NCBI GenBank assembly: GCA_023238725.1 | Contig: CM041547.1 | Location: forward strand, 25,642,928-25,706,927 | From: Scortum barcoo | Taxonomy: Eukaryota; Chordata; Actinopteri; Centrarchiformes; Terapontidae | Length of the DNA stretch: 64,000 nucleotides | Direction of reading: 5' to 3' | Shown: positions 60,901 through 62,419 of the stretch, piece after piece | Numbering within the stretch: position 1 is the first letter of the stretch | How the letters are laid out: the number at the start of each line of letters is the position of its first letter | Translations under genes and position numbers: made by a program | Notes under the pieces: generated by a model | What the model saw: only the letters and a program-made list of their open reading frames with translations | Told to the model about the DNA's origin: nothing | Databases searched by the model: none

Positions 60901-61851
60901 CTCAGGCTACATGTCGGTGGCCAAACTAACTACAGTTCTTCTACTGTAATATTGTATTATACAAAAACAGTGGAATCAGTGGAGAAATTGAAAACACCTG
61001 TCCTTCAAATGTTTTTAATTTACACATAAAACTGATCCATCATACACACTCCTGTTCTCAAACACAGTGCTATAAAACATTCTATTTCTATAATCATTTT
61101 AATTACCTCTTGTCTGACACACACACAGTGCTGCTTTCCCTTGCTGATGTGGTAGTATTCTAAGTTAGCTTTTTCTGAAAATCTTTTGTAAGAGACATTT
61201 TTTACAAATCTGTCAGTTTTCTTAAGAACAGACCACAGAACATCATCATCACCTTGAGACGGTGATATTAAAAAGACATGTCCAGTCATGTGATAACAAG
61301 TCTCTAGGAATTAAGGACTTGTGCCTCACATAACATCAAATATATTATTGTGATATTATTGTGTGATGTAGTTCTTTTTGGCAATGCTGAAATGCCCTCT
61401 GTATGGACAAGCAGATATAAAGTCAATCTTCTTTTTCAAGCCTACTTTCCTTCTTGCTCCACCTGCAAGAATTGTACAAAACTGCAAGCTCTCTCAAATT
61501 ATGTAGGGATCTGTTATATGTTGTGATAGCGGTCAAGCAATTCCTGATTGACTGATATATCAAATGTGTAAAATGTTTCACTTCCTAAAGGCCTAAAGAC
61601 CTATTGACCTAATTGAGTCAGATTTATCAGGTAGTACATAGCAAAATGAATGTCAAGTTGTTAATCATTCTGTTTTTTTACAAAGGTCTCACCTACAGGA
61701 CCTGAAAGACGTGACACACAATATCCACTATGAGACCTATCGCGTACAAAGGCTCAATGAGAGTAACATGAGCTTCAGTGAACTGGGTCTGTCCACCTGG
61801 CTGCTGGAGAATGGAACAGCTGACAAATGCGAATCAGAGAGTCACCTGTGA
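3205..61851 (+). CDS. septin12: Septin GTPase, SEPT3/9/12 group, septin 12-like (whole gene span, ten exons, two frame breaks)
   Basis: Septins are GTP-binding cytoskeletal proteins that form filaments on membranes. The exons join at 4771/40987, 41328/44314, 44442/48796, 48890/55466, 55603/58136, 58253/58476, 58571/59271, 59367/60703 and 60754/61686, and all phases are compatible. The product has a Ser/Pro-rich extension, an acidic linker, a GTPase core (P-loop GQSGLGKST, DTPGFG, AKAD) and the septin unique element. The tail is short and lacks a coiled coil, as is usual for the SEPT3 group. VGIEAVLDQ, WGIIEVENAAHCEF and SHLQDLKDVTHNIHYETYR favour septin 12 over septin 9 or 3. Two lesions break the frame: about 3862-3880 and a 13-bp duplication at 48848-48873. 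If both are ignored the visible part encodes about 927 residues, with more upstream of the window. Group assignment is very secure; orthology to septin 12 is moderately secure. Confidence 0.9.
4772..5297 (+). other. Start of the 36-kb septin intron
   Basis: The donor GTAAGA is at 4772. The following half kilobase holds a short TG run (4893-4907) and otherwise nothing recognised. Confidence 0.6.
5298..5610. repeat. Unclassified dispersed repeat, first copy, with an internal repeated block
   Basis: A block of about 70 bases (TTTTACAACTTTCAATTTGC with flanks) occurs at 5298-5370 and again at 5530-5602. The segment between them, from GGGAGGGATAATGATC to CTGATATCCATAGTG (5379-5533), recurs at 10697-10852 with a few substitutions. 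No coding capacity or terminal repeats were recognised. Confidence 0.8.
5903..6050. repeat. Tandem duplication of a unit of about 70 bp
   Basis: AAGTGAGT, a GTGTGTG tract, TTAGGTCTG and TAATGATGACAGAAAACTT followed by CCCTCTCA occur twice in succession with small differences in spacing. Confidence 0.8.
6070..6700. mobile_element. Non-autonomous inverted-repeat element (MITE-like), 631 bp
   Basis: The left end reads GGCCCTTTTCCACTAGTACC and the right end reads GGTACTAGTGGAAAAGGGGC, perfect inverted complements over about 18 bases. The interior is GC-richer than its surroundings and full of CG dinucleotides. It has short open frames but none resembling a transposase. No convincing target-site duplication was seen, so the superfamily (hAT or PIF/Harbinger are possible) is unresolved. 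Confidence 0.8.
6701..7099. other. Intron sequence, AT-rich
   Basis: Short CA runs lie at 6757-6774 and 7017-7029, and two imperfect copies of ATTTTAAAATTAAA at 6865-6905. The 17-base unit AACACAAAGATTTATAT is repeated at 7047-7080. No gene was seen. Confidence 0.55.
7100..9750 (+). mobile_element. L2/CR1-type LINE, 5'-truncated and decayed
   Basis: The element begins inside the endonuclease domain (IVAGDFNHSNLKTVLP near 7213; GDKTLDHVYTNI near 7300). It continues through the reverse transcriptase: ARKAAGPDGIPGR near 7970, LNDYRPVALTPIVMKCFERL near 8150, MLFVDFSSAFNTVIPSKL at 8369, NTGAPQGCVLSPFLYSLFTH near 8550 and KFADDITVIGL near 8640. It then enters the C-terminal domain (VSSFKFLGIHISENLSWT near 8860). 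Frameshifts and stops interrupt it repeatedly. The 3' end is AATGACAATAAAGTTGAATC followed by (TAATC)n to about 9750, typical of this clade. It resembles fish Maui-type L2 elements. Confidence 0.92.
9751..10685 (+). other. Intron sequence, nothing recognised
   Basis: AT-rich, with a short (TATTG)n run near 10316-10345. No gene or element was identified. Confidence 0.5.
10686..10882. repeat. Unclassified dispersed repeat, second copy
   Basis: GGGAGGGAGAATGATCTAAA through ATCCATAGTGGTTAAAACTG matches 5379-5545 at high identity. The copies are in the same orientation about 5.3 kb apart. Confidence 0.8.
10883..11597 (+). other. Intron sequence, nothing recognised
   Basis: No conserved coding segment or terminal repeat was identified. 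Confidence 0.5.
11598..12298 (-). mobile_element. Tc1/mariner-type transposon copy, truncated and internally deleted
   Basis: On the minus strand, 11598-11909 encodes the end of a DD34E transposase: LLMQDNARPHVAGVCQQFL followed by ARSPDLNPIEHIWDIMSRS, carrying the second Asp and the Glu of the triad. Upstream sequence in another frame (to 12024) contains ALHVLARGSLTAIR. The segment 12060-12298 is the 5' terminal region and ends in the repeat CACTGCTCAAAAAAACAAAA next to TA. Most of the N-terminal transposase is deleted. The 3' end stops within ETIRHLIS at about 11598, so the distal inverted repeat is missing. Confidence 0.9.
12299..14471 (+). other. Intron sequence, no gene recognised
   Basis: A long stretch without recognisable coding similarity. 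A CACGTGTCC motif occurs twice at 13836-13868. The part at 13500-14110 is higher in GC and could be an old LTR or DNA-element remnant, but nothing diagnostic was seen. Confidence 0.4.
14472..15600 (+). mobile_element. LINE fragment with inverted 5' segment (twin-priming structure)
   Basis: The minus strand of 14472-14620 reads a reverse-transcriptase segment: WGITLLSLPGKVYSRVLERR-like, then QCGFCSRHGT. From 14626 the plus strand reads CFVDLEKTYDSPRG, which lies about 27 residues further along the same protein. It continues with LFVDDVVLLASSDCEG near 15005, SKCKSCKAMVLSWKREDCS near 15165 and EEEFKYLGVLF near 15275. The order inverted-upstream then direct-downstream, with a short loss at the junction, is the signature of 5' inversion during target-primed reverse transcription. 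Many stops are present and the 3' end is unclear. Confidence 0.8.
15601..15929 (+). other. Intron sequence, possibly more LINE-derived material
   Basis: The phrase GGGCTGTGGCCTGTG with CACAAAACTAACATCTGC occurs at 15048 and again at 15869, indicating a local duplication of about 35 bases. Otherwise nothing was recognised. Confidence 0.45.
15930..16150 (+). mobile_element. LINE-derived fragment (probable)
   Basis: TTGAGCCCGGCCGGGTC, GAGTCTGGCCCGTCACC, ACCAGGGGCCCCCGACAAA and CACACAAACCCCTCCACCAC with GGTGGCGGTTCAAGGAGGGG resemble a GC-rich stretch found in the same abundant fish LINE family as 14472-15600. It is non-coding here. The assignment is from memory. Confidence 0.45.
16543..16660 (+). 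mobile_element. LINE 3' coding fragment (probable)
   Basis: GATCCCGTCTGGACACCTCC, CTCAGATCCTGGAAG and AAGTGGTTGGGGCAGAGAG resemble degraded C-terminal coding sequence of the same fish LINE family. The fragment is short. Confidence 0.4.
16813..16865. repeat. Trinucleotide microsatellite, (TTA)n then (TAG)n
   Basis: A TTATTA run changes into TAGTAG with one GTG interruption. Confidence 0.95.
16866..19004 (+). other. AT-rich intron sequence, nothing recognised
   Basis: GTCAGAACACACCTTTAAA occurs twice in tandem at 17107-17145. The phrase TTCTAGCAGA..CTCCTGAAT occurs at 17040 and 18038. GATGATTTTGTAAAA is tandemly repeated at 18387-18416. No gene was seen. Confidence 0.5.
19071..19382. repeat. 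Imperfect inverted repeat, possible large hairpin
   Basis: The left arm (CCTATTGTATTTCGAATGTT.. to ..CCAGGCGTAAAATTA, 19071-19200) is the imperfect reverse complement of the right arm (GTAATTTTACACCGGCCTTT.. to ..CATTTGAATTTCAGTAGGG, 19230-19382). The spacer is about 29 bases and AT-rich (TATATATATAG). The arms are two opposed 3' ends of the repeat family filling this region. Confidence 0.7.
21459..21516. repeat. Left arm of a 58-bp perfect inverted repeat
   Basis: TTTATTTAGGTGCGGAATAA through ATTCAAATTACAATAGGG is exactly reverse-complemented at 22918-22975. The left arm is the end of the outer repeat. The right arm lies inside the TTAA-flanked element. Confidence 0.93.
21660..23999. mobile_element. 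TTAA-flanked inverted-repeat element, about 2.3 kb, no transposase seen
   Basis: The left end is TTAAAGAGCAACTTGCAGGTTA (21660-21681). The right end is TAACCTGCAAGTTGCTCTTTAA (23978-23999), the exact inverted complement. It interrupts a copy of the outer repeat: AACACGCAAGCC on the left and CAGCCGTTACACAGACTGTT on the right are contiguous in the sister unit at 19733-19765. A TTAA target and no coding frame suggest a non-autonomous Kolobok- or piggyBac-type element. The interior includes a GC-rich block (23570-23830) and a (TC)n run at 23107-23123. Confidence 0.8.
22918..22975. repeat. Right arm of the 58-bp perfect inverted repeat
   Basis: CCCTATTGTAATTTGAATGT through CGCACCTAAATAAA is the exact reverse complement of 21459-21516, 1401 bases away. 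Confidence 0.93.
24838..25215 (+). repeat. Abundant teleost interspersed repeat inserted in the array
   Basis: CATCCATCCATCTTCTAAAC, CAGGGTCGCAGGGGTGCTGG, GGCAGGGTACACCCTGGACT, CCTGCATGTCTTTGGATTGT and GAGAACATGCAAACTCCACA are in the order typical of a very common fish repeat. It is non-coding and class is not assigned. Confidence 0.75.
25636..26024 (+). other. Short intron stretch, nothing recognised
   Basis: AT-rich sequence between the repeat array and the minus-strand L1. Confidence 0.5.
26025..27821 (-). pseudogene. L1 ORF2 remnant: endonuclease plus N-terminal reverse transcriptase
   Basis: The endonuclease part (27821-27309) contains VASYNMNGVLNPVKK, ILLQKTHLTEKEH, GHRRGVAIII and FLNIYAPPGSD. 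The expected LQETHL catalytic Glu reads Lys. The linker region 27090-26605 has many Lys/Glu. The RT part (26633-26025) contains KAGKSPGADGYTTEWY, IPQSWRDAIISVIPKEGKD, CSSYRPISVLNQDYR and VVGLDVEKAFDSVEWDFLY. Frame changes occur near 27300, 26620 and 26310. It would be a nuclease and reverse transcriptase in an intact element; here it is dead. Confidence 0.92.
28180..29149 (-). pseudogene. L1 ORF1 remnant (RNA-binding protein)
   Basis: The N-terminal part (29149-28841) contains a coiled-coil-like Glu/Lys/Arg stretch (REFRRENCENLKEIKDDIRK). A frame change near 28890 leads to the RRM-like part (28929-28411) with RARRENVRIHGVKKG, LKIERAHQAL and PPRSIVIQLQSFQSKEE. The C-terminal domain follows (RVFYEGEMRIYN, to 28180). 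Domain order matches L1 ORF1 proteins, which coat LINE RNA. One or two frameshifts break it. Confidence 0.88.
29393..30211 (+). other. Intron sequence, nothing recognised
   Basis: A short perfect palindrome CATGCTGTAGCTACAGCATG lies at 29752-29771. Otherwise no gene or element was seen. Confidence 0.5.
30212..31450 (+). repeat. 1.24-kb duplicated segment, copy 1
   Basis: Nearly identical to 49438-50681 in the same orientation, 19.2 kb away. Copy 1 has about 19 bases (GTGCTGTCTGCTCTGCACT, near 31052) that copy 2 lacks, and lacks about 43 bases present in copy 2 near 50356-50400. Few substitutions separate them. It is non-coding and contains a tRNA-like SINE sequence at 30425-30590. Its right edge joins a Tc1 right end. 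Confidence 0.97.
30425..30590 (+). repeat. tRNA-derived SINE-like sequence, decayed
   Basis: GGCGGCTGTGACTCAGGAGG resembles an A-box region and GCAGTTTGATCCCCTGTGG a B box, about 45 bases apart. GTCTGCATGTTGAAGTGGCC follows, as in a common teleost SINE-like repeat. The changes in both boxes make it unlikely to be a working tRNA gene. Confidence 0.7.
31450..31567 (+). mobile_element. Isolated right end of the 34-728 Tc1 family
   Basis: TGTTGTGTGTAGAATTTTGAGG through TTTCCAGATGCACTGTA matches the terminal 115 bases of the element at 34-728. Nothing else of the transposon remains here. Confidence 0.92.
31568..32339 (+). other. Intron sequence with a CA run
   Basis: A (CA)n tract lies at 32079-32101. 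No gene was recognised. Confidence 0.5.
32360..32830 (-). mobile_element. L2/CR1-type LINE reverse-transcriptase fragment
   Basis: The minus strand reads NNYRPEALTSTIMKCFEWLV, KSFITSSLPDSLDPLQFAY and PNRSTEDGPRALFLDLDQRD. This is the same family as 52017-52714, and the NYRPxALTxxxMKCFExL motif is shared with 7100-9750. The first catalytic FIDYSSAFNT block is lost. Neither end is intact. Confidence 0.88.
32831..33114. other. AT-rich spacer between two opposed LINE pieces
   Basis: No coding similarity or repeat was identified. Confidence 0.45.
33115..33240 (+). mobile_element. L2-type LINE 3' tail
   Basis: TTAAGAATTTCATTACCAATG, TTGTGTAATGACAATAAATTC and TTGAATCTTGAATC resemble the 3' end of the LINE at 7100-9750 (AATGACAATAAAGTTGAATC). 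It is plus strand, opposite to the RT fragment at 32360-32830. Confidence 0.65.
33314..33378. repeat. (TC)n then (CA)n microsatellites
   Basis: An uninterrupted TC run at 33314-33347 is followed by ACACACACACACACA at 33361-33376. Confidence 0.95.
33379..36540 (+). other. AT-rich intron sequence upstream of the candidate internal promoter
   Basis: No transposase, reverse transcriptase or conserved exon was recognised. Short CA tracts occur near 35910-35921. Confidence 0.5.
36541..36920 (+). promoter_or_regulatory. Candidate internal promoter and 5' UTR for a short septin isoform
   Basis: A perfect octamer ATTTGCAT at 36599-36606 (POU-factor type) is followed by a (CCCT)n tract at 36646-36667 and a (CT)n tract at 36675-36700. 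These sit about 220-320 bases before a candidate first coding exon at 36921. Purine-rich GAGAGAGATATATTGAAAGAGAG lies at 36778-36802. Pyrimidine-rich tracts of this kind are common in vertebrate promoters without a strong TATA box. The call is an inference from position and motifs; no start site can be fixed. Confidence 0.45.
36921..36930 (+). CDS. septin12: Candidate alternative first coding exon of the septin (MKE + phase 1)
   Basis: ATG AAA GAA G is followed directly by a donor GTAGGA at 36931. An in-frame TGA sits immediately upstream at 36918-36920, so this ATG would be the true start of that reading frame. The exon leaves phase 1, exactly what the exon at 40987 needs: G + AT gives Asp, then TAEELK. 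The resulting protein would be about 409 residues if the 13-bp duplication is ignored, near the 350-410 usual for SEPT3-group short forms. The context around the ATG is weak; the ATG at 41007 (AAGATGG) is stronger and may be the main start of such a transcript. Confidence 0.5.
36931..39649 (+). other. Intron sequence, nothing recognised
   Basis: AT-rich, without recognisable coding similarity or transposon ends. Confidence 0.5.
39650..40150 (-). mobile_element. LINE C-terminal coding fragment
   Basis: The minus strand at 40120-39856 reads CHLLCCGLLGSSISARDAS, SKLIHKAGTIIGQNLETFKS and RRSLNCYPSW. This resembles the end of CR1/L2-type reverse-transcriptase proteins (GGSISARDxxRLxKLIRKAGSVIG). 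Adjacent sequence to about 39650 looks like its degraded continuation. It is not autonomous. Confidence 0.7.
40241..40275 (+). mobile_element. Solo end of the 43320-43911 element family
   Basis: GTCAGTGGTCATAATATTATGCCTGATCAGT matches the right end of the element at 43320-43911 (GGTCATAATGTTATGCCTGATCTGTG). Confidence 0.75.
40276..40986 (+). other. End of the 36-kb intron and splice acceptor
   Basis: Short TG and TA runs lie at 40270-40310. The acceptor is CTGTCTTTACCCACAG, ending at 40986. Confidence 0.6.
40987..41328 (+). CDS. septin12: Septin exon: acidic linker, polar helix and start of GTPase domain
   Basis: The exon is entered in phase 1 and its donor GTAAGT at 41329 leaves phase 1. 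Residues from 41007 (ATG in good context, MDPTLMEENEEKE) to about 41180 form a Glu/Lys/Met-rich stretch (MEEKNMEKGMEEGEMKKEME) predicted to be helical and charged. YVGIEAVLDQMRSKTMKTGF precedes the G domain and contains the basic residues typical of the septin membrane-contact helix. The exon ends in FNIMVVG, the strand before the P-loop. Human SEPT12 has VGIEAVLDQ at the same place and also starts MDP, as I recall. The minus-strand open frame over this exon is a shadow. Confidence 0.95.
41329..42227 (+). other. Septin intron, nothing recognised
   Basis: No repeat family or coding similarity was identified. Confidence 0.5.
42228..42545 (+). mobile_element. Tc1-like transposase fragment
   Basis: TTCCAGCATGACAGTGCCCC reads FQHDSAP, the second Asp motif. 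CAACCCAATTGAACACCTATGGGAG reads NPIEHLWE, the catalytic Glu motif. The spacing fits DD34E after small indels. Only this C-terminal block survives. It ends at a GT microsatellite. Confidence 0.9.
42542..42568. repeat. (GT)n microsatellite
   Basis: GCATGTGTGTGTGTGTGTG followed by GGGG, embedded at the edge of the Tc1 fragment. Confidence 0.93.
42569..43319 (+). other. Septin intron, nothing recognised
   Basis: No element ends or coding similarity were identified. Confidence 0.45.
43320..43911 (+). mobile_element. Tc1-like element, internally deleted, both ends present
   Basis: The left end CACAGATCAGGCATAACATTATGACC (43322-43347) is the inverted complement of the right end GGTCATAATGTTATGCCTGATCTGTG (43886-43911). 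TA precedes the left end; the right flank is TT. Inside, ATGGGCAAGCGTAAGGAC reads MGKRKDLSEFDKGQIV, a transposase N-terminus. VRSNGRATVAEIAKEVN and VSRYTMHHSLLHMGLHSRR are further helix-turn-helix parts. The DDE domain is deleted. Confidence 0.9.
43912..44313 (+). other. Septin intron and acceptor
   Basis: No repeat was recognised. The acceptor TTTTATTTATCTGCAG ends at 44313. Confidence 0.6.
44314..44442 (+). CDS. septin12: Septin exon: P-loop (G1) and switch I
   Basis: G|GT CAA AGT GGT TTG GGG AAG TCC ACG gives GQSGLGKST, the nucleotide-binding P-loop. LVNTLFKSKVSRKS follows, and then TPNYEEKISKTVKLLSVSH through switch I. The exon is entered in phase 1 and leaves phase 1 at the donor GTGAGT (44443). 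FKSKVSRKS is a SEPT3-group signature. The frame is intact and no key residue is missing. Confidence 0.97.
44455..44530. repeat. Long CA-rich microsatellite 12 bases after a splice donor
   Basis: A nearly continuous ACAC run with TC interruptions starts just downstream of the septin donor at 44443. Confidence 0.96.
44531..48795 (+). other. Septin intron, no gene recognised, and acceptor
   Basis: (GT)n tracts lie at 45184-45197 and 46239-46260. An open frame at 45399-45599 has no recognisable similarity. The acceptor TTTTTCAATGTCTAG ends at 48795. Confidence 0.5.
48796..48890 (+). CDS. septin12: Septin exon: G3 (DTPG) with a frame-breaking 13-bp duplication
   Basis: The exon is entered in phase 1 and reads VIEEKGVKMKLTVIDTPGFG then DQ. 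DTPG is the G3 motif that contacts the gamma phosphate and Mg. ATTTGGAGACCAG occurs twice in direct succession (48848-48860 and 48861-48873). With one copy the exon is 82 bases and reads DQINNENC in phase with the next exon (C|W DP). With both it is 95 bases, reads DQIWRPDQQ and stops at TGA 48882-48884. The donor GTGAGT at 48891 is intact. The base exon is highly conserved with other septins, so the duplication is recent or artefactual. Confidence 0.95.
48891..49437 (+). other. Septin intron, nothing recognised
   Basis: A poly-T run near 49138-49148. No gene was seen. Confidence 0.5.
49438..50681 (+). repeat. 1.24-kb duplicated segment, copy 2
   Basis: Nearly identical to 30212-31450. Relative to copy 1 it lacks about 19 bases near 50281 and has about 43 extra bases at 50356-50400 (CCAAACACAGAAATTTCATA onward). 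It is followed by TTTATTCATTTCTTCACATA and then the left end of the same Tc1 family whose right end follows copy 1. Confidence 0.97.
49651..49816 (+). repeat. tRNA-derived SINE-like sequence, decayed (second copy)
   Basis: This is the counterpart of 30425-30590 inside the duplicated segment, with the same A-box-like and B-box-like sequences. Confidence 0.7.
50702..51150 (+). mobile_element. Left part of a Tc1-like transposon (34-728 family)
   Basis: CAGTGCATCCGGAAAGTATTCAC follows a TA at 50700-50701 and is the intact left terminal repeat. The 5' region and the first transposase codons follow (ATGAAGTCAAAGGAATTGTC, near 51089). The copy stops at GAGGCACAAA (51150), where a T-rich tract begins. 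Confidence 0.93.
51205..52787 (+). mobile_element. Second-family Tc1-like transposon with intact ends, carrying a LINE segment
   Basis: CAGTGGATATAAAAAGTCTA starts at 51205 and its inverted complement ends at 52787. The repeats extend about 70 bases, and TA flanks both sides (51203-51204, 52788-52789). Inside, 51608-51799 encodes MVRRELPKHQRDLIVQRYQS and 51796-51984 encodes KHGGGSIMLWGCFSSAGTGA, two separate transposase parts. HDNDPKHTSKSTKE follows, out of frame, near 51980-52016. A LINE segment (52017-52714) replaces the rest. It is non-autonomous. Confidence 0.93.
52017..52714 (+). mobile_element. L2/CR1-type LINE reverse-transcriptase segment inside the Tc1-like element
   Basis: The reading starts at SHYKGSNTRSMWAGLKTLTD and passes through LPDELNSFYACFES, TRKAPGPDGIPGRALKVCAD, FNMSLLQSVVPTCFKETIIV, MKCFERLVKSFITS, NRSTEDAIALTLHTALSHLD and MLFIDYSSAFNTIMP. 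It stops at PPSSSPS just before the Tc1 right terminal repeat. It has neither LINE end: no 5' region and no 3' tail. One frame change occurs near 52470. It belongs to the same family as 32360-32830. Confidence 0.92.
54691..55465 (+). other. Septin intron and acceptor
   Basis: No element was recognised. The acceptor is a long T tract followed by CTCTCCAG, ending at 55465. Confidence 0.6.
55466..55603 (+). CDS. septin12: Septin exon: switch II to the G-domain core
   Basis: Entered in phase 2, it reads C-WDPIVKYINEQYEKYLREEL, then HINRKRRIPDSRVHCCIYFL and PATGH. The donor GTCAGC is at 55604, leaving AG in phase 2. WDPI and INEQYEKYL match septin 12 more closely than septin 9. RIPDxRVHCC(I/L)YF is a septin hallmark. 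The frame is intact. Confidence 0.97.
55604..58135 (+). other. Septin intron with a long (TTA)n tract
   Basis: A T run lies at 56038-56052. No gene or transposon was recognised. The acceptor TCGTTGTTTCCAG ends at 58135. Confidence 0.55.
57906..57993. repeat. (TTA)n microsatellite, about 29 units
   Basis: Uninterrupted TTA repeats, 88 bases. Confidence 0.98.
58136..58253 (+). CDS. septin12: Septin exon: G4 (AKAD) region
   Basis: AG|G gives Arg, then LRPIDVEFMKRLGKIVSIVP, VIAKADTLTIEERQEFKER. AKAD is the G4 motif that selects guanine. The residue at the splice junction (TGH-x-LRP) is Arg here; Ser or Cys is usual at that place in the septins I recall. The exon leaves phase 0 at the donor GTGATG (58254). 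Confidence 0.96.
58476..58571 (+). CDS. septin12: Septin exon: late G domain
   Basis: Phase 0 on both sides: acceptor GACAG at 58471-58475 and donor GTAACA at 58572. It reads IRQDLATNGIHVYPQAEYDD then GPEERISNDRIR. IxVYPQ is a conserved septin stretch. The frame is intact. Confidence 0.95.
59271..59367 (+). CDS. septin12: Septin exon: PFAVVG strand and start of the septin unique element
   Basis: Entered in phase 0 after GTGTATCCAG, it reads ESIPFAVVGTDKEHQVNGNK then VLGRKTKWGIIE. The donor GTAAGG is at 59368, leaving phase 1. IPFAVVG and GRxTxWG are diagnostic septin motifs that contribute to the G interface. Confidence 0.97.
59368..60702 (+). other. Septin intron, AT-rich, nothing recognised
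   Basis: No repeat family identified. The acceptor TTTCTTTTCCCATAG ends at 60702. Confidence 0.55.
60703..60754 (+). CDS. septin12: Septin exon: septin unique element
   Basis: G|TT gives Val, then ENAAHCEFSNLRDLLI. It leaves AG in phase 2 at the donor GTGAGT (60755). VEN..HCEF..LRD is the core septin unique element. The exon is too short to be seen as an open frame on its own. Confidence 0.95.
60755..61685 (+). other. Last septin intron, nothing recognised
   Basis: No repeat was identified. The acceptor TGTTTTTTTACAAAG ends at 61685. Confidence 0.6.
61686..61851 (+). CDS. septin12: Septin terminal coding exon
   Basis: AG|G gives Arg, then SHLQDLKDVTHNIHYETYRV, QRLNESNMSFSELGLSTWLL, ENGTADKCESESHL and TGA at 61849-61851. 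SHLQDLKDxTHNIHYExYRV with RLNES is closer to septin 12 than to septin 9 (THMQNIKDITSSIHFEAYR, as I remember it). The tail after RLNES is about 30 residues with no heptad coiled coil, as expected for the SEPT3 group. Confidence 0.97.
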
Positions 61852-62206
61852 TCTCTCGATCAACCTGCTCCTTCCTGCATCCGCCAGGGGAATGCTGATG
61901 CTCTTTATCCAATCAGAATTAAAGATGGTGAAAAAGAGGAATTATTTTTCCCCACATAAAAATTAGATGGAGAAGTTTTTAAAATTGTCATTTTTTTCAT
62001 GATGGGACAAACTAGTGGATTGTTTTTCGATTAAAAACTCTCTCTACCATAAGACATAAGAAATTAATTAGATATGGATAGATTTTAAATGTAAGCTCAT
62101 ATTTTCTGGAAGGATGGTACCATACACAGGCCAGAGGAGAATAAGCACAACAAGAGGAAATCTCCCAATTATATAAAAAATCTTTGTATCTGCTACATAA
62201 ATGATA
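61852..62206 (+). other. Probable septin 3' UTR
   Basis: Non-coding sequence after the stop. ATTAAA at 61918-61923 is a possible poly(A) signal. Later AATAAA sites (62567, 63254) are alternatives. The actual end cannot be fixed. Confidence 0.4.
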
Positions 62207-62419
62207 TACTATATGGCCAAAAGTATTCACATTGAACCTTAAAAATGCCTCTATTCCAACATCTGGCAGAAAGTCTGAAACCAGTGGAGTGGAAGCTGCC
62301 CTGGCAGCAAATTAATCACCATAGTGTTAGCAATGTTCAATTATCACAAAAGGGTGGAATATTTAGATGTTCTCATACTTTGTATGGGTATCCATAAACA
62401 TTTGGCAGTACAGTGTATC
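62207..62419. mobile_element. Short Tc1-like inverted-repeat element (MITE), decayed
   Basis: The left end ATACTATATGGCCAAAAGTATTCACA is the imperfect inverted complement of the right end GGGTATCCATAAACATTTGGCAGTACAGTGTA. The interior AATGTTCAATTATCACAAAA and surrounding words match the usual non-coding core of such fish elements. Confidence 0.75.

Noticed and set aside
3205..61851. Assignment of the gene as septin 9
   Set aside because: The ALKRSF leader is SEPT9-like, but VGIEAVLDQ, WGIIEVENAAHCEF and SHLQDLKDVTHNIHYETYR fit septin 12 better.
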